Shown: one piece after another, positions 1 through 8,429 of the stretch
Position numbering within the stretch: position 1 is the stretch's first letter
Layout: each line of letters begins with the position of its first letter
DNA from: Opitutia bacterium
Lineage (GTDB): Bacteria; Verrucomicrobiota; Verrucomicrobiia; Opitutales; Opitutaceae
Length of the DNA: 57,895 nucleotides
Direction: 5' to 3'
Assembly: GCA_947474365.1 (NCBI GenBank)
Contig: CANJIU010000058.1
Location: 1-57,895, forward strand
Position numbers and translations under genes: made by a program
The notes under the pieces: model-generated
The model's input: only the letters and a program-made list of their open reading frames with translations
Told to the model about the DNA's origin: nothing
Database searches by the model: none

Positions 1-199
1 CCGGACTGAGTCCCACTTGCCGGCAATACGCCGCCTGGCTGAGCTCTTGCGCGGCATAGTCCTTCATGTGCCCGGACTTCTCCGCCGCCGTCCAACGTCG
101 CCGCTGCCTCCACCGACCGTTAGCGTTTGTGGCTGCCGTCGGAGATGGCTGCACAGCGATCGTGGAGGCCGTGGCTGGAGGCAATGTCGCGGGTTTCAT
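1..199 (-). CDS. IS66-type transposase accessory protein (TnpA-like), 3' end outside window
   Basis: A frame open to the left edge reads from an ATG at 197-199 for 66 codons and leaves the window before any stop. After a low-complexity Ala/Thr/Pro leader it contains RRWTAAEKSGHMKDY followed by LSQAAYCRQVGLSP. This arrangement, basic-Arg-Trp-Thr..Glu-Lys then a Ser..Ala-Tyr-Cys-Arg..Gly-Leu-Ser helix-turn-helix, is the pattern seen in the small IS66-family accessory protein that is encoded ahead of TnpB and the main transposase. Only the N-terminal half is visible, so intactness cannot be judged. The family call rests on motif recall, not a search. The start codon is the first Met of the frame; no clear ribosome binding site is seen. 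Confidence 0.55.
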   Translation of the reverse strand, partial: MKPATLPPATASTIAVQPSPTAATNANGRWRQRRRWTAAEKSGHMKDYAAQELSQAAYCRQVGLSP

Positions 200-638
200 C
201 GCCCACGAGCATATCAGCCCGCGGCCGCGGCGTCTTCACGTCCAAGTCAGACACTTACTTACGGCGTTCGTAATGGCGCGCGATGCGGGCGCGAGGCCCA
301 CCGTCCATGTCGTCGGCCGGGAAGGAGTGGTGATCGGTTGGAACGTCAGAGTTGGTGTGACTCTCGGCCCAAGAATCGTCCGCGTCGGTGCGAGTATTGA
401 ACCAAAACGGGCGTCACTCGGGATACTCACACTCGAAGAGAGAATGAGGGTAGACACCGAGTCAGACGCGTTTAACTCCACCTCAATGAGTTTGGTGAAC
501 TGGGAGCGAGAATCGCCTGAGTTGGGAGCGAGTTTCGCTTGGTCGGACAGGATGCCATGCGTAAGCCTAGTTTAAGCCAATCTTTCAGCTTAACATAATC
601 ATCATTGTGCGTTTTTACCGCTGGTGCGGGCGCGAGAA
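200..638. other. Gap with no convincing gene; possible end of insertion sequence
   Basis: No frame here has family resemblance. A plus-strand frame spans 66-575 but overlaps the transposase-like gene and has no recognisable motif. On the minus strand GTAAGTG ends at 258, 59 bases upstream of the transposase-like start; IS66 elements usually begin with GTAAG, so this may be the element's terminal repeat. The rest (about 270-638) is unassigned and may be old flanking DNA or a decayed gene. Confidence 0.35.
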
Positions 639-1925
639 TTATCGTGCTGGGCCCCAATGCCGAGTGAACGGAAAATAAACAAAAATCGGCCGCCCCACGA
701 CGTCCTTGCCTGGAACAAAGCCCCAATAACGTCCGTCCTGGCTATTTGACGAATTGTCGCCCAACGCAAAATAACGATTTTCCGGGACTGTGATTAAATC
801 ACCCGGTTTCAGCAGTCCCATCGCGACATATCCCGTGTATCTGTCGATGCGTTTCGCGTTGGAGGCAAAGGCGGTCGCGCCTTCAATCGGTCGACCATTC
901 CGAATCACTCCCGAATCCTTGATTTCCAATCTGTCGCCCGGCGTACCCACGAGACGCTTGATGTAATATTGATCGCCGTAGTACCGCACGATGTCCGGAA
1001 TATTTCCGGTCCGAAACACGAACCCGCTGCCGACCGACGGCGGAATGAAATGATAACTCATCCGATCGACGAAAAGCTGATCTCCGGTAAGTTCGTCGAA
1101 CGAAAACGCGCGTTCCCCTGCCCGCACCCGCTTTCCGGTCCGAATACACGGTAATTCCTGTCCGTCAACGACACGCCTTTCAAACTCTCCTGCCTGCACT
1201 TTTCGGCGGATTTCAGTGTCGAGTTTCTGCAGTGAGTACGCGCCATCTCGTCCGAAAAATGCCTCGTAAATCGCCCAGTCGAAATCGAAATCCATCGGTA
1301 CGCGGGTCGTGACCGACTTATCCCCGACCAGCAGCGTATATTCCCGCAATTGCGTAGGAATCACGAGCCACGACCTCCCGGGTACGACCTTGCAGTGCAC
1401 AATGCCCCGTGTTTCGCCACCCACTGGAACCACAATTTCACCCTCGGCGGGAGCGTCGAGTCGATGCGGCCAGGCGCCAAACGCCGCCATTCGAGCGGCC
1501 ATGACTGGCAAACTCGGTTCCGCCTCCGCCGACTTGAACACCTCGGGCGTCATGCCATTGTACGTCGGCCACATCGAGTTCGTTGGAATCTTGAACGGTT
1601 GCACGAAGTAGGTGCGGATTCCGAGAATGACAATGGCCGCCACCAGAAAAAATTCGACGTTCTCGATCAGGGCGGTCTTCGGATAAATCGCCCCACCGGT
1701 ACGGCGGAGCACCTCTTCCAGTCGCTCGATACCCAACTTGAGTTTCTCCGCGCCGGCCCGAGCCTTGACCTCCGCCTGCAACTCGGCGGACCGGGATTGC
1801 AGTTCCGCCACCTGCGCCGCGGGGAGCACGTCACGACGATAATGATACACTTTCTCGGCGAGTTCGAGCCAGTTGCCCGCATTTTCGCGCATTTTCTTTT
1901 CCTGGGAAGCGAAAAAACCGAACAT
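639..1925 (-). CDS. lepB: Signal peptidase I (428 aa) with a large insertion
   Basis: Membrane serine protease that removes signal peptides from exported preproteins. A coiled-coil-like N-terminal stretch (about residues 35-75) precedes one membrane segment (about 91-106). The catalytic serine is Ser117 in IPTNSMWPT, the general-base lysine is Lys323 in YIKRLVGTPGD, and the GDNSSNSQDGRYWG box follows. Serine and lysine are 206 residues apart, against about 55 in E. coli, so roughly 150 extra residues sit between them. The start at 1925 is chosen because AAAAGGA lies 7 bases upstream, within the lepA stop region; the longer frame from 1994 would overlap lepA. It is the last gene of the pilT-fabD-lepA-lepB run, and lepA-lepB adjacency is common in bacteria. 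Confidence 0.93.
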   Translation of the reverse strand: MFGFFASQEKKMRENAGNWLELAEKVYHYRRDVLPAAQVAELQSRSAELQAEVKARAGAEKLKLGIERLEEVLRRTGGAIYPKTALIENVEFFLVAAIVILGIRTYFVQPFKIPTNSMWPTYNGMTPEVFKSAEAEPSLPVMAARMAAFGAWPHRLDAPAEGEIVVPVGGETRGIVHCKVVPGRSWLVIPTQLREYTLLVGDKSVTTRVPMDFDFDWAIYEAFFGRDGAYSLQKLDTEIRRKVQAGEFERRVVDGQELPCIRTGKRVRAGERAFSFDELTGDQLFVDRMSYHFIPPSVGSGFVFRTGNIPDIVRYYGDQYYIKRLVGTPGDRLEIKDSGVIRNGRPIEGATAFASNAKRIDRYTGYVAMGLLKPGDLITVPENRYFALGDNSSNSQDGRYWGFVPGKDVVGRPIFVYFPFTRHWGPAR

Positions 1926-1938
1926 GATCGGGTCCTTT

Positions 1939-3735
1939 TTAGTTGTTTTGGAGGACCTTGATGAAGGCGTCCGGCGGGATCGAGACCTTGCCAATCTGCT
2001 TCATCTTCTTTTTCCCCTCTTTTTGTTTGTCGAGCAGCTTGCGCTTGCGGCTGATGTCACCGCCATAGCATTTCGCCGTGACGTCCTTGCGCATCTCTTT
2101 TACGTTGTCGCGTGCGATGATCTTGCCGCCGATGGCGGCCTGAATCGCGACCTTGAACATCTGGGGCGGGATGATTTCGGCAAGCTTCTCGCAGAGCTGC
2201 CGCCCGCGTGATTCGGCCTTCTCCCGATGTACGATGCAGGCAAACGCGTCGACGGGGTCGCCGTTGATCATGATGTCCATCTTTACCAGATCCGAGGCCA
2301 TGTAATCACCCAATTCGTAGTCCATCGAACCGTAACCGTGGGTGACACTCTTGAGTCGATCGTTGAAATCGACCAGGATTTCGTTGAGCGGGAGGACGCA
2401 GTGCAGCATCACGCGAGTGGCGTCGAGCGTATCGGTGTGCTCGTTCACACCGCGCTTTTCCATGATGATGGCGAGAATGTCGCCCATCGAGTCATTCGGG
2501 ATGATGATTGACGCGCGAATCGTCGGCTCCCGAATTTCGAGAATCGTGCCCGGATCCGGCATGTTGACCGGATTGTCGACATCGACCTCCTCGCCACCGT
2601 GTTTCACTACATGGTAGATCACGCTCGGATAGGTCGAAATGATCTCAACATCGTGTTCGCGGCGGATTCGCTCCTGGATGATCTCCATGTGGAGCAATCC
2701 GAGGAAACCGCAGCGAAAGCCGAAACCGAGCGCGAGGGAACTCTCCGAGGCGTAGACAAACGCCGCGTCGTTGAGCCGCAGACGGCCCAGGGCGGCCTTC
2801 AATTTTTCGTAGTCGTCGCTCTCCAGTGGATACAGCCCGCAAAAGACCAGCGGCCGCACCTCCTTGTAGCCGGGCAGCATTTCCGTCGCGGGTCGGCTCG
2901 CCAGCGTAACGGTGTCCCCCGTCTTCACGTCCGCGGTGTTCTTGATGCTGGAGACCACGTAACCGACATCGCCGGCGCCCAATTGGGCAATCTTGGTCAT
3001 CTTCGGCATGAAGACACCAACCTCCTTCACCTCGGCCTTCTGCCCGGTGCTCATCAGCATCATCATGTCGCCGGCCTTGATCACCCCCGAAAACACCCGC
3101 ACATAAGCAATGCAACCGCGGTAGGAGTCGTAGAGCGAGTCGAACACGAGCGCGCGCACCTGAGGGTAAGTGGCCCAACGCGGTGGCGGCACCCGCTCCA
3201 CCACGGCCTCCAGAATGTCGACGATGCCGATGCCGGCCTTGCCGCTGGCCAGAATGGCATCCTCGGCCGGGATCGTCAGGACATCCTCAAGCTGGCGCGT
3301 GCAAAGATCGAGGTTCGCGCTCGGCAAATCGATTTTATTGATGACCGGGATGATCTTGAGCTTTTGACCGACCGCGAGATGGGCGTTCGCCACCGTCTGG
3401 GCTTCGACGCCCTGAGCGGCGTCAATCAGCAGCACTGCGCCTTCGCACGCCGCCAGGGAACGGGATACCTCGTAGGAAAAGTCCACGTGACCGGGCGTGT
3501 CCATCAGGTTCAGCTTGTAGTCGTGCCCGTCCTTGGCGCGATACGTCATCGTAACCGGATGCGACTTGATTGTGATGCCGCGTTCCTTCTCGAGATCCAT
3601 CGAATCCAGATGCTGATCTGTCATCACGCGCTGCGACACCGTGTTGGTGTGTTCCAACAGGCGGTCGGACAGGGTCGTCTTCCCATGGTCAACGTGGGCG
3701 ATGATGCAGAAATTGCGGGTGTATTTTACGGGCAT
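1939..3735 (-). CDS. lepA: Elongation factor 4 (LepA), ribosome-associated GTPase
   Basis: Full-length 598-residue translational GTPase that acts on the elongating ribosome (back-translocation/initiation quality). The G1 loop AHVDHGKTT is at residues 13-21, followed by a DTPGHVDF G3 motif and NKIDLP G4 motif. The C-terminal LepA-specific domain ends KVSIPPDAFIKVLQNN, matching the usual family ending. It begins 4 bases after the fabD stop and its stop codon overlaps the ribosome binding site of lepB, so the three are very likely co-transcribed and translationally linked. Confidence 0.98.
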   Translation of the reverse strand: MPVKYTRNFCIIAHVDHGKTTLSDRLLEHTNTVSQRVMTDQHLDSMDLEKERGITIKSHPVTMTYRAKDGHDYKLNLMDTPGHVDFSYEVSRSLAACEGAVLLIDAAQGVEAQTVANAHLAVGQKLKIIPVINKIDLPSANLDLCTRQLEDVLTIPAEDAILASGKAGIGIVDILEAVVERVPPPRWATYPQVRALVFDSLYDSYRGCIAYVRVFSGVIKAGDMMMLMSTGQKAEVKEVGVFMPKMTKIAQLGAGDVGYVVSSIKNTADVKTGDTVTLASRPATEMLPGYKEVRPLVFCGLYPLESDDYEKLKAALGRLRLNDAAFVYASESSLALGFGFRCGFLGLLHMEIIQERIRREHDVEIISTYPSVIYHVVKHGGEEVDVDNPVNMPDPGTILEIREPTIRASIIIPNDSMGDILAIIMEKRGVNEHTDTLDATRVMLHCVLPLNEILVDFNDRLKSVTHGYGSMDYELGDYMASDLVKMDIMINGDPVDAFACIVHREKAESRGRQLCEKLAEIIPPQMFKVAIQAAIGGKIIARDNVKEMRKDVTAKCYGGDISRKRKLLDKQKEGKKKMKQIGKVSIPPDAFIKVLQNN

Positions 3736-3739
3736 CGGT

Positions 3740-4654
3740 TCAGGCGGCGATCACGTCGGCGTATTCGGAAAAGCTTTTCACGGTCCAGGATTTTTCGGTG
3801 CGGCGGGCGAGTCCACTGAGTACCCCACCGGGTCCAAGTTCCCAAAATAGTGTCGTACCCTCCGCCGCAGCCGATCGCATGCAGTCCTCCCAACGGACGG
3901 ACGAAACGATCTGCTTCACCAGTGCAGCTTTGATGTCCAGCGGGTCGGCGATTACGCTGCCGGTCGTGTTGGAAAACACGGTCAACTGCGGGGCCGCAAA
4001 CGGGATTGGATCCAAAAAGGACGCGAAGGCGACGCGCGCCGGCTCCATCAAACGGGAGTGGTAGGCGCCGGCAACATTGAGTGCCATCACCTTCTTCATG
4101 CCTCGCTCTTTCGCAGCGGCTACGGCGGCGCTCACTCGGGCGTTTTCGCCGGAAACGATGATTTGCCCCGGCGCGTTGAAATTAGCCGCCTCGATATCGA
4201 ACTCCCGACAGAGTTCCTCTACCTTGCTTCGATCTTCACCAATGACCGCGGCCATCCCACCGGTCGTCTTTTCACAGGCTTCCTGCATCAGCCGGCCGCG
4301 TTCGGCGACGATCTTCAGGCCGGTGGCAAAATCAAACACGCCAGCACCGCAATAAGCGGTCACCTCGCCCAAACTTAGGCCTAGCGCGAGCTTTGGCCCC
4401 TCCGCCGGCACTTTTCCGGCCTCCCGGAGGGCGGAAAGCAAAGCAAGTCCATGGACAAACAGGGCGGGCTGGCAGACCTTCGTTTGCGTGAGTTCGGCTT
4501 CCGGGCCCTCAAAGCAAACCTTCATTAAGTCCCAACCCAACACGGAGTTCGCCTGTTGATAGAGCTCCCGCGCGGAGGTCGACTGTTCGCACAATGACCG
4601 CCCCATCCCGACCTTTTGCGCTCCCTGTCCTGCAAATAAAAGTGCCAATGCCAT
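3740..4654 (-). CDS. fabD: Malonyl-CoA:ACP transacylase
   Basis: Cytoplasmic enzyme that transfers malonyl from CoA to acyl carrier protein to start fatty acid elongation. The 304-residue length is normal. It opens with LLFAGQGAQKVGMG, the usual oxyanion-hole glutamine motif, has the nucleophile Ser94 in GLSLGE and the catalytic His199 in NVAGAYHSRLM. Most homologues have GHSLGE, so the residue before the nucleophile is Leu rather than His here. It lies 46 bases after the exported protein gene and 4 bases before lepA. Fatty-acid genes such as fabF or acpP are not adjacent. Confidence 0.95.
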   Translation of the reverse strand: MALALLFAGQGAQKVGMGRSLCEQSTSARELYQQANSVLGWDLMKVCFEGPEAELTQTKVCQPALFVHGLALLSALREAGKVPAEGPKLALGLSLGEVTAYCGAGVFDFATGLKIVAERGRLMQEACEKTTGGMAAVIGEDRSKVEELCREFDIEAANFNAPGQIIVSGENARVSAAVAAAKERGMKKVMALNVAGAYHSRLMEPARVAFASFLDPIPFAAPQLTVFSNTTGSVIADPLDIKAALVKQIVSSVRWEDCMRSAAAEGTTLFWELGPGGVLSGLARRTEKSWTVKSFSEYADVIAA

Positions 4655-4700
4655 GTTTGAAACCGCCGAGACAAGCGTCCGCCACCCTCAAATCCAAGCT

Positions 4701-5618
4701 CTAAAACCGTTTGAGCTGTTTGAAATACTTTTCGTCCGACATCGGCCTGGCAAAATCCGGAATTACGGACCTCGTCGGCGAGGTCGGCGGCGGAGCAACT
4801 GAGACCGGGACGGTCGTTGCGAGCGGTGCGGATGGGGCGGTCGCAGCAGATGGAATCGGAGGCAATGACCCTGCCGCAGGCGCGGTGAGAGCGGAAAGAT
4901 ACGGGTTCTCCCTCGGTGCAGTCGATGGCGGCGAGGGTTGGGTGTTGGAAACCAGGCCGAAAACAGCGTTGGCCGTCGGCAATGCCCCCAACGAGGTAGA
5001 AGTCGAACCTGACGGCGAATTAAGACGGGTATCGATTTGGGTGCTGCCGTTCTGGGTCAAACCCGGTTGCAAGAGCGCCAGGTCCTGCGGTGTCATCCAC
5101 GAGCTGAGGAAACGAGAAAAAGGGTTTACGGCCACCGTTGCAGGTTTCTCCCCAGCTTTGTCGTTTGCGTCTCGCTCGCTCCGTTCGCCGAGTGTGTCTG
5201 CCGTACTTTTCTCCTTCGACTCGACACTACGCTCCGTATGGTCCCGCTCCGGCTTGCTTCGGTCACGCTCATTGCGCGATTCGGTTTTTTTCTCCATCGC
5301 CTCCAAAAGCCAGTTCGCCTGCTTTTGGTCGGGACCCGCCGCCCGCGGCTGATTCCACCCGCCCGACTCTGGCGGGCCAGCCCGCATTTCCGGAACTCCC
5401 ATTCTGGGGATGTCCGCCTTGGGTTGAAGCAGAGGGTCGCGCGCGGCTTTGATCGATTCGAAGTCGCGTTTCGCGTTCGCAATTGAACTCTCGGCTGTCG
5501 GTGCACTCACCGCCGTAGGGTTGTCATCCGCTCCGCGGGTCGCGATTCCCGCGATGCCCGATAGCGCAAGGTAAAGCGCGCAACGGCGCCCAACCGACCA
5601 TGTCCCCTCATAGGTCAC
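4701..5618 (-). CDS. Exported low-complexity protein of unknown function, coupled to pilT
   Basis: A 305-residue protein with a basic N-terminus and hydrophobic stretch (about residues 12-25) that looks like a signal peptide ending near ATRGADDNP. The middle is rich in Lys, Glu, Arg and Ser (KKTESRNERDRSKPERD), and the C-terminal third is Pro/Ala/Thr/Ser-rich, suggesting a largely disordered envelope protein. I recognise no domain. Its start overlaps the pilT stop by four bases (ATGA), so it is translationally coupled to the pilus retraction ATPase. A role at the cell envelope near the pilus machine is possible but is only a context inference. Confidence 0.7.
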   Translation of the reverse strand: MTYEGTWSVGRRCALYLALSGIAGIATRGADDNPTAVSAPTAESSIANAKRDFESIKAARDPLLQPKADIPRMGVPEMRAGPPESGGWNQPRAAGPDQKQANWLLEAMEKKTESRNERDRSKPERDHTERSVESKEKSTADTLGERSERDANDKAGEKPATVAVNPFSRFLSSWMTPQDLALLQPGLTQNGSTQIDTRLNSPSGSTSTSLGALPTANAVFGLVSNTQPSPPSTAPRENPYLSALTAPAAGSLPPIPSAATAPSAPLATTVPVSVAPPPTSPTRSVIPDFARPMSDEKYFKQLKRF

Positions 5619-6727
5619 GATTTGATGAAGATCCCCTTGAGATTCATCTCCAATTGCTGCGGGTTTGGGGAGAACTTCAGCCCGTCCTGCTTGCTGATGC
5701 GCCCGGTCTTGATGTGACGGTAAATGTCCTTGTTGAACGAGAAACTGCTCGAGTCGCCACTCCCCTCGAGAATGCTCTGAATCTTCTCATTATGGCCTTC
5801 GAGGATCAGATTTCGCACCGTCGGGTCGGCGGTCAGGATTTCGTTCACTGGCTGCCGGCTGTTACCGTCGATCGTAGGGATCAGTTTTTGGCAGATGAAA
5901 CCACGCAAAGAGCCCGCGATTGCCCGCCTTGCCTGCAACTGCTCTTCCGCCGGGAAAAACTCAAATAGTCGCGTTAATGACTGGGCCACGGTGGCGGCGT
6001 GCATGGTTGAAAACACCAGGTGCCCGGTTTCCGCCGCGCTGATGGCGGTTTCGAATGTTTCACGATCACGCATTTCGCCAATCAGGATGATGTCCGGGTT
6101 TTGCCGCAGAACCGCCTTAATCGCCAATTCAAAGTTGGGCACGTCGAGTCCGATTTCGCGCTGCTGGAAAAGCGATTTGTCATCAATGAACGTGTATTCG
6201 ATCGGATCCTCGATCGTCACGATGTGCTTGTCCTGATTTTGATTAATCCAGTTCATCATCGCGGCCATCGTCGAACTCTTGCCGGAGCCAGTTGCGCCGC
6301 ACACGAGCAGGATTCCGTCTTTGGCCTGAACCATCTTGATCAGCGCGTCCGCCGTCGCGCCGAGGCCCAATTGCTCGAAATTCGGGACTGTGCTCTTGAT
6401 GTGACGCATCACGATGCTGACGAGTCCGCGTTGATGGAAGGCGTTGACGCGAAAACGCCCGATGCCGTCGACGGAGTAGGCAAAGTCCACCTGACCCAGA
6501 TCGTCCCATTTCTGCTTGAACATCTTCGGGACGTGCTCGGAGACCCAAGCTTCGCCTTCGGGACTGGTGATCGGGTCCATGTCGACCGGTTTTAATTTGC
6601 CCGCAAGACGGACGTACCCCGGCTTGTTGGATTTGATGATAACATCGCTCACTCCGCTATCAACGGCAAGTTTCAGCAGGTCGTTGATGATTTCGGTGTG
6701 CGGTGTGACGGTCGCAGTGGTCGGCAT
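5615..6727 (-). CDS. pilT: Type IV pilus retraction ATPase, PilT/PilU type
   Basis: Hexameric cytoplasmic ATPase that depolymerises type IV pili, powering twitching and DNA uptake. The 370-residue product has the N-terminal PilT domain, Walker A GATGSGKSS at 144-152, the Asp box in IVTIEDPIEY, Walker B in DIILIGEMRD, and the His-box region ETGHLVFSTMHAAT. The C-terminal tail is longer than in classic PilT and resembles PilU. The start at 6727 (MPTTATV) is preferred because it matches the usual length; an upstream ATG at 6784 would add 19 residues and run into the dapA leader. It is transcribed divergently from dapA and heads the run through lepB. No pilin genes are nearby. Confidence 0.93.
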   Translation of the reverse strand: MPTTATVTPHTEIINDLLKLAVDSGVSDVIIKSNKPGYVRLAGKLKPVDMDPITSPEGEAWVSEHVPKMFKQKWDDLGQVDFAYSVDGIGRFRVNAFHQRGLVSIVMRHIKSTVPNFEQLGLGATADALIKMVQAKDGILLVCGATGSGKSSTMAAMMNWINQNQDKHIVTIEDPIEYTFIDDKSLFQQREIGLDVPNFELAIKAVLRQNPDIILIGEMRDRETFETAISAAETGHLVFSTMHAATVAQSLTRLFEFFPAEEQLQARRAIAGSLRGFICQKLIPTIDGNSRQPVNEILTADPTVRNLILEGHNEKIQSILEGSGDSSSFSFNKDIYRHIKTGRISKQDGLKFSPNPQQLEMNLKGIFIKS

Positions 6728-6795
6728 GGGTAAAAAAGCGTTGCGATTCCCTATTTCGCCGTCGTCTGTTCGGCAAGGCTTCATTGCCCGTTTTC

Positions 6796-7680
6796 ATGAA
6801 ACTTCGCCCGCTCACCGGTACCATCACCGCGCTCGCCACTCCGTTTCGCGACGGACAGGTCTCCTTTGAGGATCTGAAAAAACTCGTCGCCTTTCAAATC
6901 AAGGGCGGAATCGACGGTCTGGTGCCCGTCGGAACTACGGGTGAATCGCCCACTCTGAGCTACGACGAGCACATGGACGTTGTCCGCTGTGTCATCGCGG
7001 AAGCGAAGGGACGCATCCCGGTGATTGCGGGAACAGGTTCAAACTCCACTCACGAGGCGGTTGAGCTGACTCGGCTGTCCCACGAGGCGAAGGCCGATGC
7101 GATGCTCGTCGTCGCGCCGTATTACAACAAGCCAAGCCAAGAGGGACTTTATCGCCATTTTGCCGCGATTGCGGACACCACGGACAAACCGATCATCCTC
7201 TATTCCATCCCGGGACGTTGCGGGATCGAAATCGGCGTTCCGGTGATCGAGCGGCTGCGCCGCAAGTATCGGCATGTCGCTTGGGTAAAAGAGGCCGGTG
7301 GCAGCGTGGATCGCGTGGACCAACTCAAACAGGCTCTTGGTTCCGACATCACGGTGCTGAGTGGCGACGATTCGCTGACCCTTCCCTTCATGGCAGTTGG
7401 AGCCGAAGGTGTGATTAGCGTCGCATCCAACCTCTATGTCCGTGAGATCGGTCGGATGGTAAAGTTCGCGCTCGCCAATGATTTCAAGGCGGCGGCAAAG
7501 CTTCACCGCCGGCTCTACCCCGCCTTCAAGACGTTGTTCATCGAGCCCAACCCGGTTCCGATCAAGGTGGCGTTGCAGCGCGCCGGCATCATCGGATCCG
7601 CCGAAGTGAGATCCCCGTTGTGTGAGATGTCCGACGCGAACGCGAAAATCCTTGAAGGGGTCCTTGCGGCCCTCGACTGA
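6796..7680 (+). CDS. dapA: 4-hydroxy-tetrahydrodipicolinate synthase
   Basis: Condenses pyruvate with aspartate semialdehyde in the lysine/diaminopimelate pathway, which also feeds peptidoglycan. The 294-residue product has the N-terminal GTITALATPF motif, the VPVGTTGESPTL substrate loop, Tyr136 in ILYSIPGRCG, and the Schiff-base Lys165 in WVKEAGG. The ATG at 6796 is preferred over an in-frame TTG at 6784 because it gives the normal family start. It is 12 bases ahead of dapB, forming a dapA-dapB-ruvA run divergent from pilT. Confidence 0.97.
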   Translation: MKLRPLTGTITALATPFRDGQVSFEDLKKLVAFQIKGGIDGLVPVGTTGESPTLSYDEHMDVVRCVIAEAKGRIPVIAGTGSNSTHEAVELTRLSHEAKADAMLVVAPYYNKPSQEGLYRHFAAIADTTDKPIILYSIPGRCGIEIGVPVIERLRRKYRHVAWVKEAGGSVDRVDQLKQALGSDITVLSGDDSLTLPFMAVGAEGVISVASNLYVREIGRMVKFALANDFKAAAKLHRRLYPAFKTLFIEPNPVPIKVALQRAGIIGSAEVRSPLCEMSDANAKILEGVLAALD

Positions 7681-7692
7681 CCCGCTTCTACC

Positions 7693-8424
7693 ATGGCACT
7701 GACAATCTTGATTAACGGAGCCAAGGGCAGGATGGGCCAGGCCGTCGCGAGTGCAGCCAAGGAGATGGGTGTGGGCGTCGGAGGCGCGGTGGATGTCGGT
7801 GACAATGTCGCGGAATCGCTGGCGCGGTGCGATGTCGTCGTCGATTTCAGCGCGCATTCCGCAACCCGTTCCTTGCTTGAACTGGCGGTCGCGCAGCGGA
7901 AACCCGTCGTACTTGGAACGACCGGCCATTCCGCCGAGGAAAAGAAACAATTGCTCGCCCTCGCGGCGAACGTGCCCTGCGTTTGGGCGGGGAATTTTTC
8001 AGTCGGCGTCAATCTCCTCTTTGCGCTGACACGCCGGGCTTCGGCGGTGCTCGGATCAGATTACGATGCAGAAGTGATCGAGATGCATCATCGTTTCAAG
8101 AAAGACGCCCCCAGCGGCACCGCCGCACGTTTGTTGGAAATCATCCTCGAAGAACGCAAACTCGGGGCCGATGCCCTCCGCCACGGGCGAGAGGGGATCA
8201 CTGGCGAGCGTACCTCCACCGAGGTGGGAATCCACGCCTTGCGCGGCGGTGACGTGGTGGGAGACCACACGGTGATGTTCGCCGCCTTGGGCGAGCGCCT
8301 CGAACTCACGCACAAGGCCAGCGATCGTGGTATTTTCGCCCGGGGCGCATTGCGGGCGGCGCAGTGGGTTGTCAGCCGTCCTCCGGGCGTCTACGATATG
8401 CAGCACGTGCTTGGGCTGACCTGA
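7693..8424 (+). CDS. dapB: 4-hydroxy-tetrahydrodipicolinate reductase
   Basis: NAD(P)H-dependent second dedicated step of diaminopimelate synthesis, directly following DapA. The 243-residue protein starts with a Rossmann loop NGAKGRMGQA, has the GTTGH motif, and the catalytic site EMHHRFKKDAPSGTA with His132-His133 and Lys136. The GNFSVGVNLLF segment preceding it is typical. Slightly shorter than the E. coli enzyme (273), as in many bacteria. Only 5 bases separate its stop from the ruvA start. Confidence 0.97.
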   Translation: MALTILINGAKGRMGQAVASAAKEMGVGVGGAVDVGDNVAESLARCDVVVDFSAHSATRSLLELAVAQRKPVVLGTTGHSAEEKKQLLALAANVPCVWAGNFSVGVNLLFALTRRASAVLGSDYDAEVIEMHHRFKKDAPSGTAARLLEIILEERKLGADALRHGREGITGERTSTEVGIHALRGGDVVGDHTVMFAALGERLELTHKASDRGIFARGALRAAQWVVSRPPGVYDMQHVLGLT

Positions 8425-8429
8425 CGCGG

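Noticed and set aside
17..575. Two overlapping plus-strand frames at the left edge (17-400 and 66-575)
   Set aside because: They overlap the minus-strand transposase-like gene, have no recognisable motifs and look like GC-rich chance frames.
2599..3819. 406-codon plus-strand frame
   Set aside because: It lies antisense to lepA and fabD, whose families are certain; its protein has no motif.
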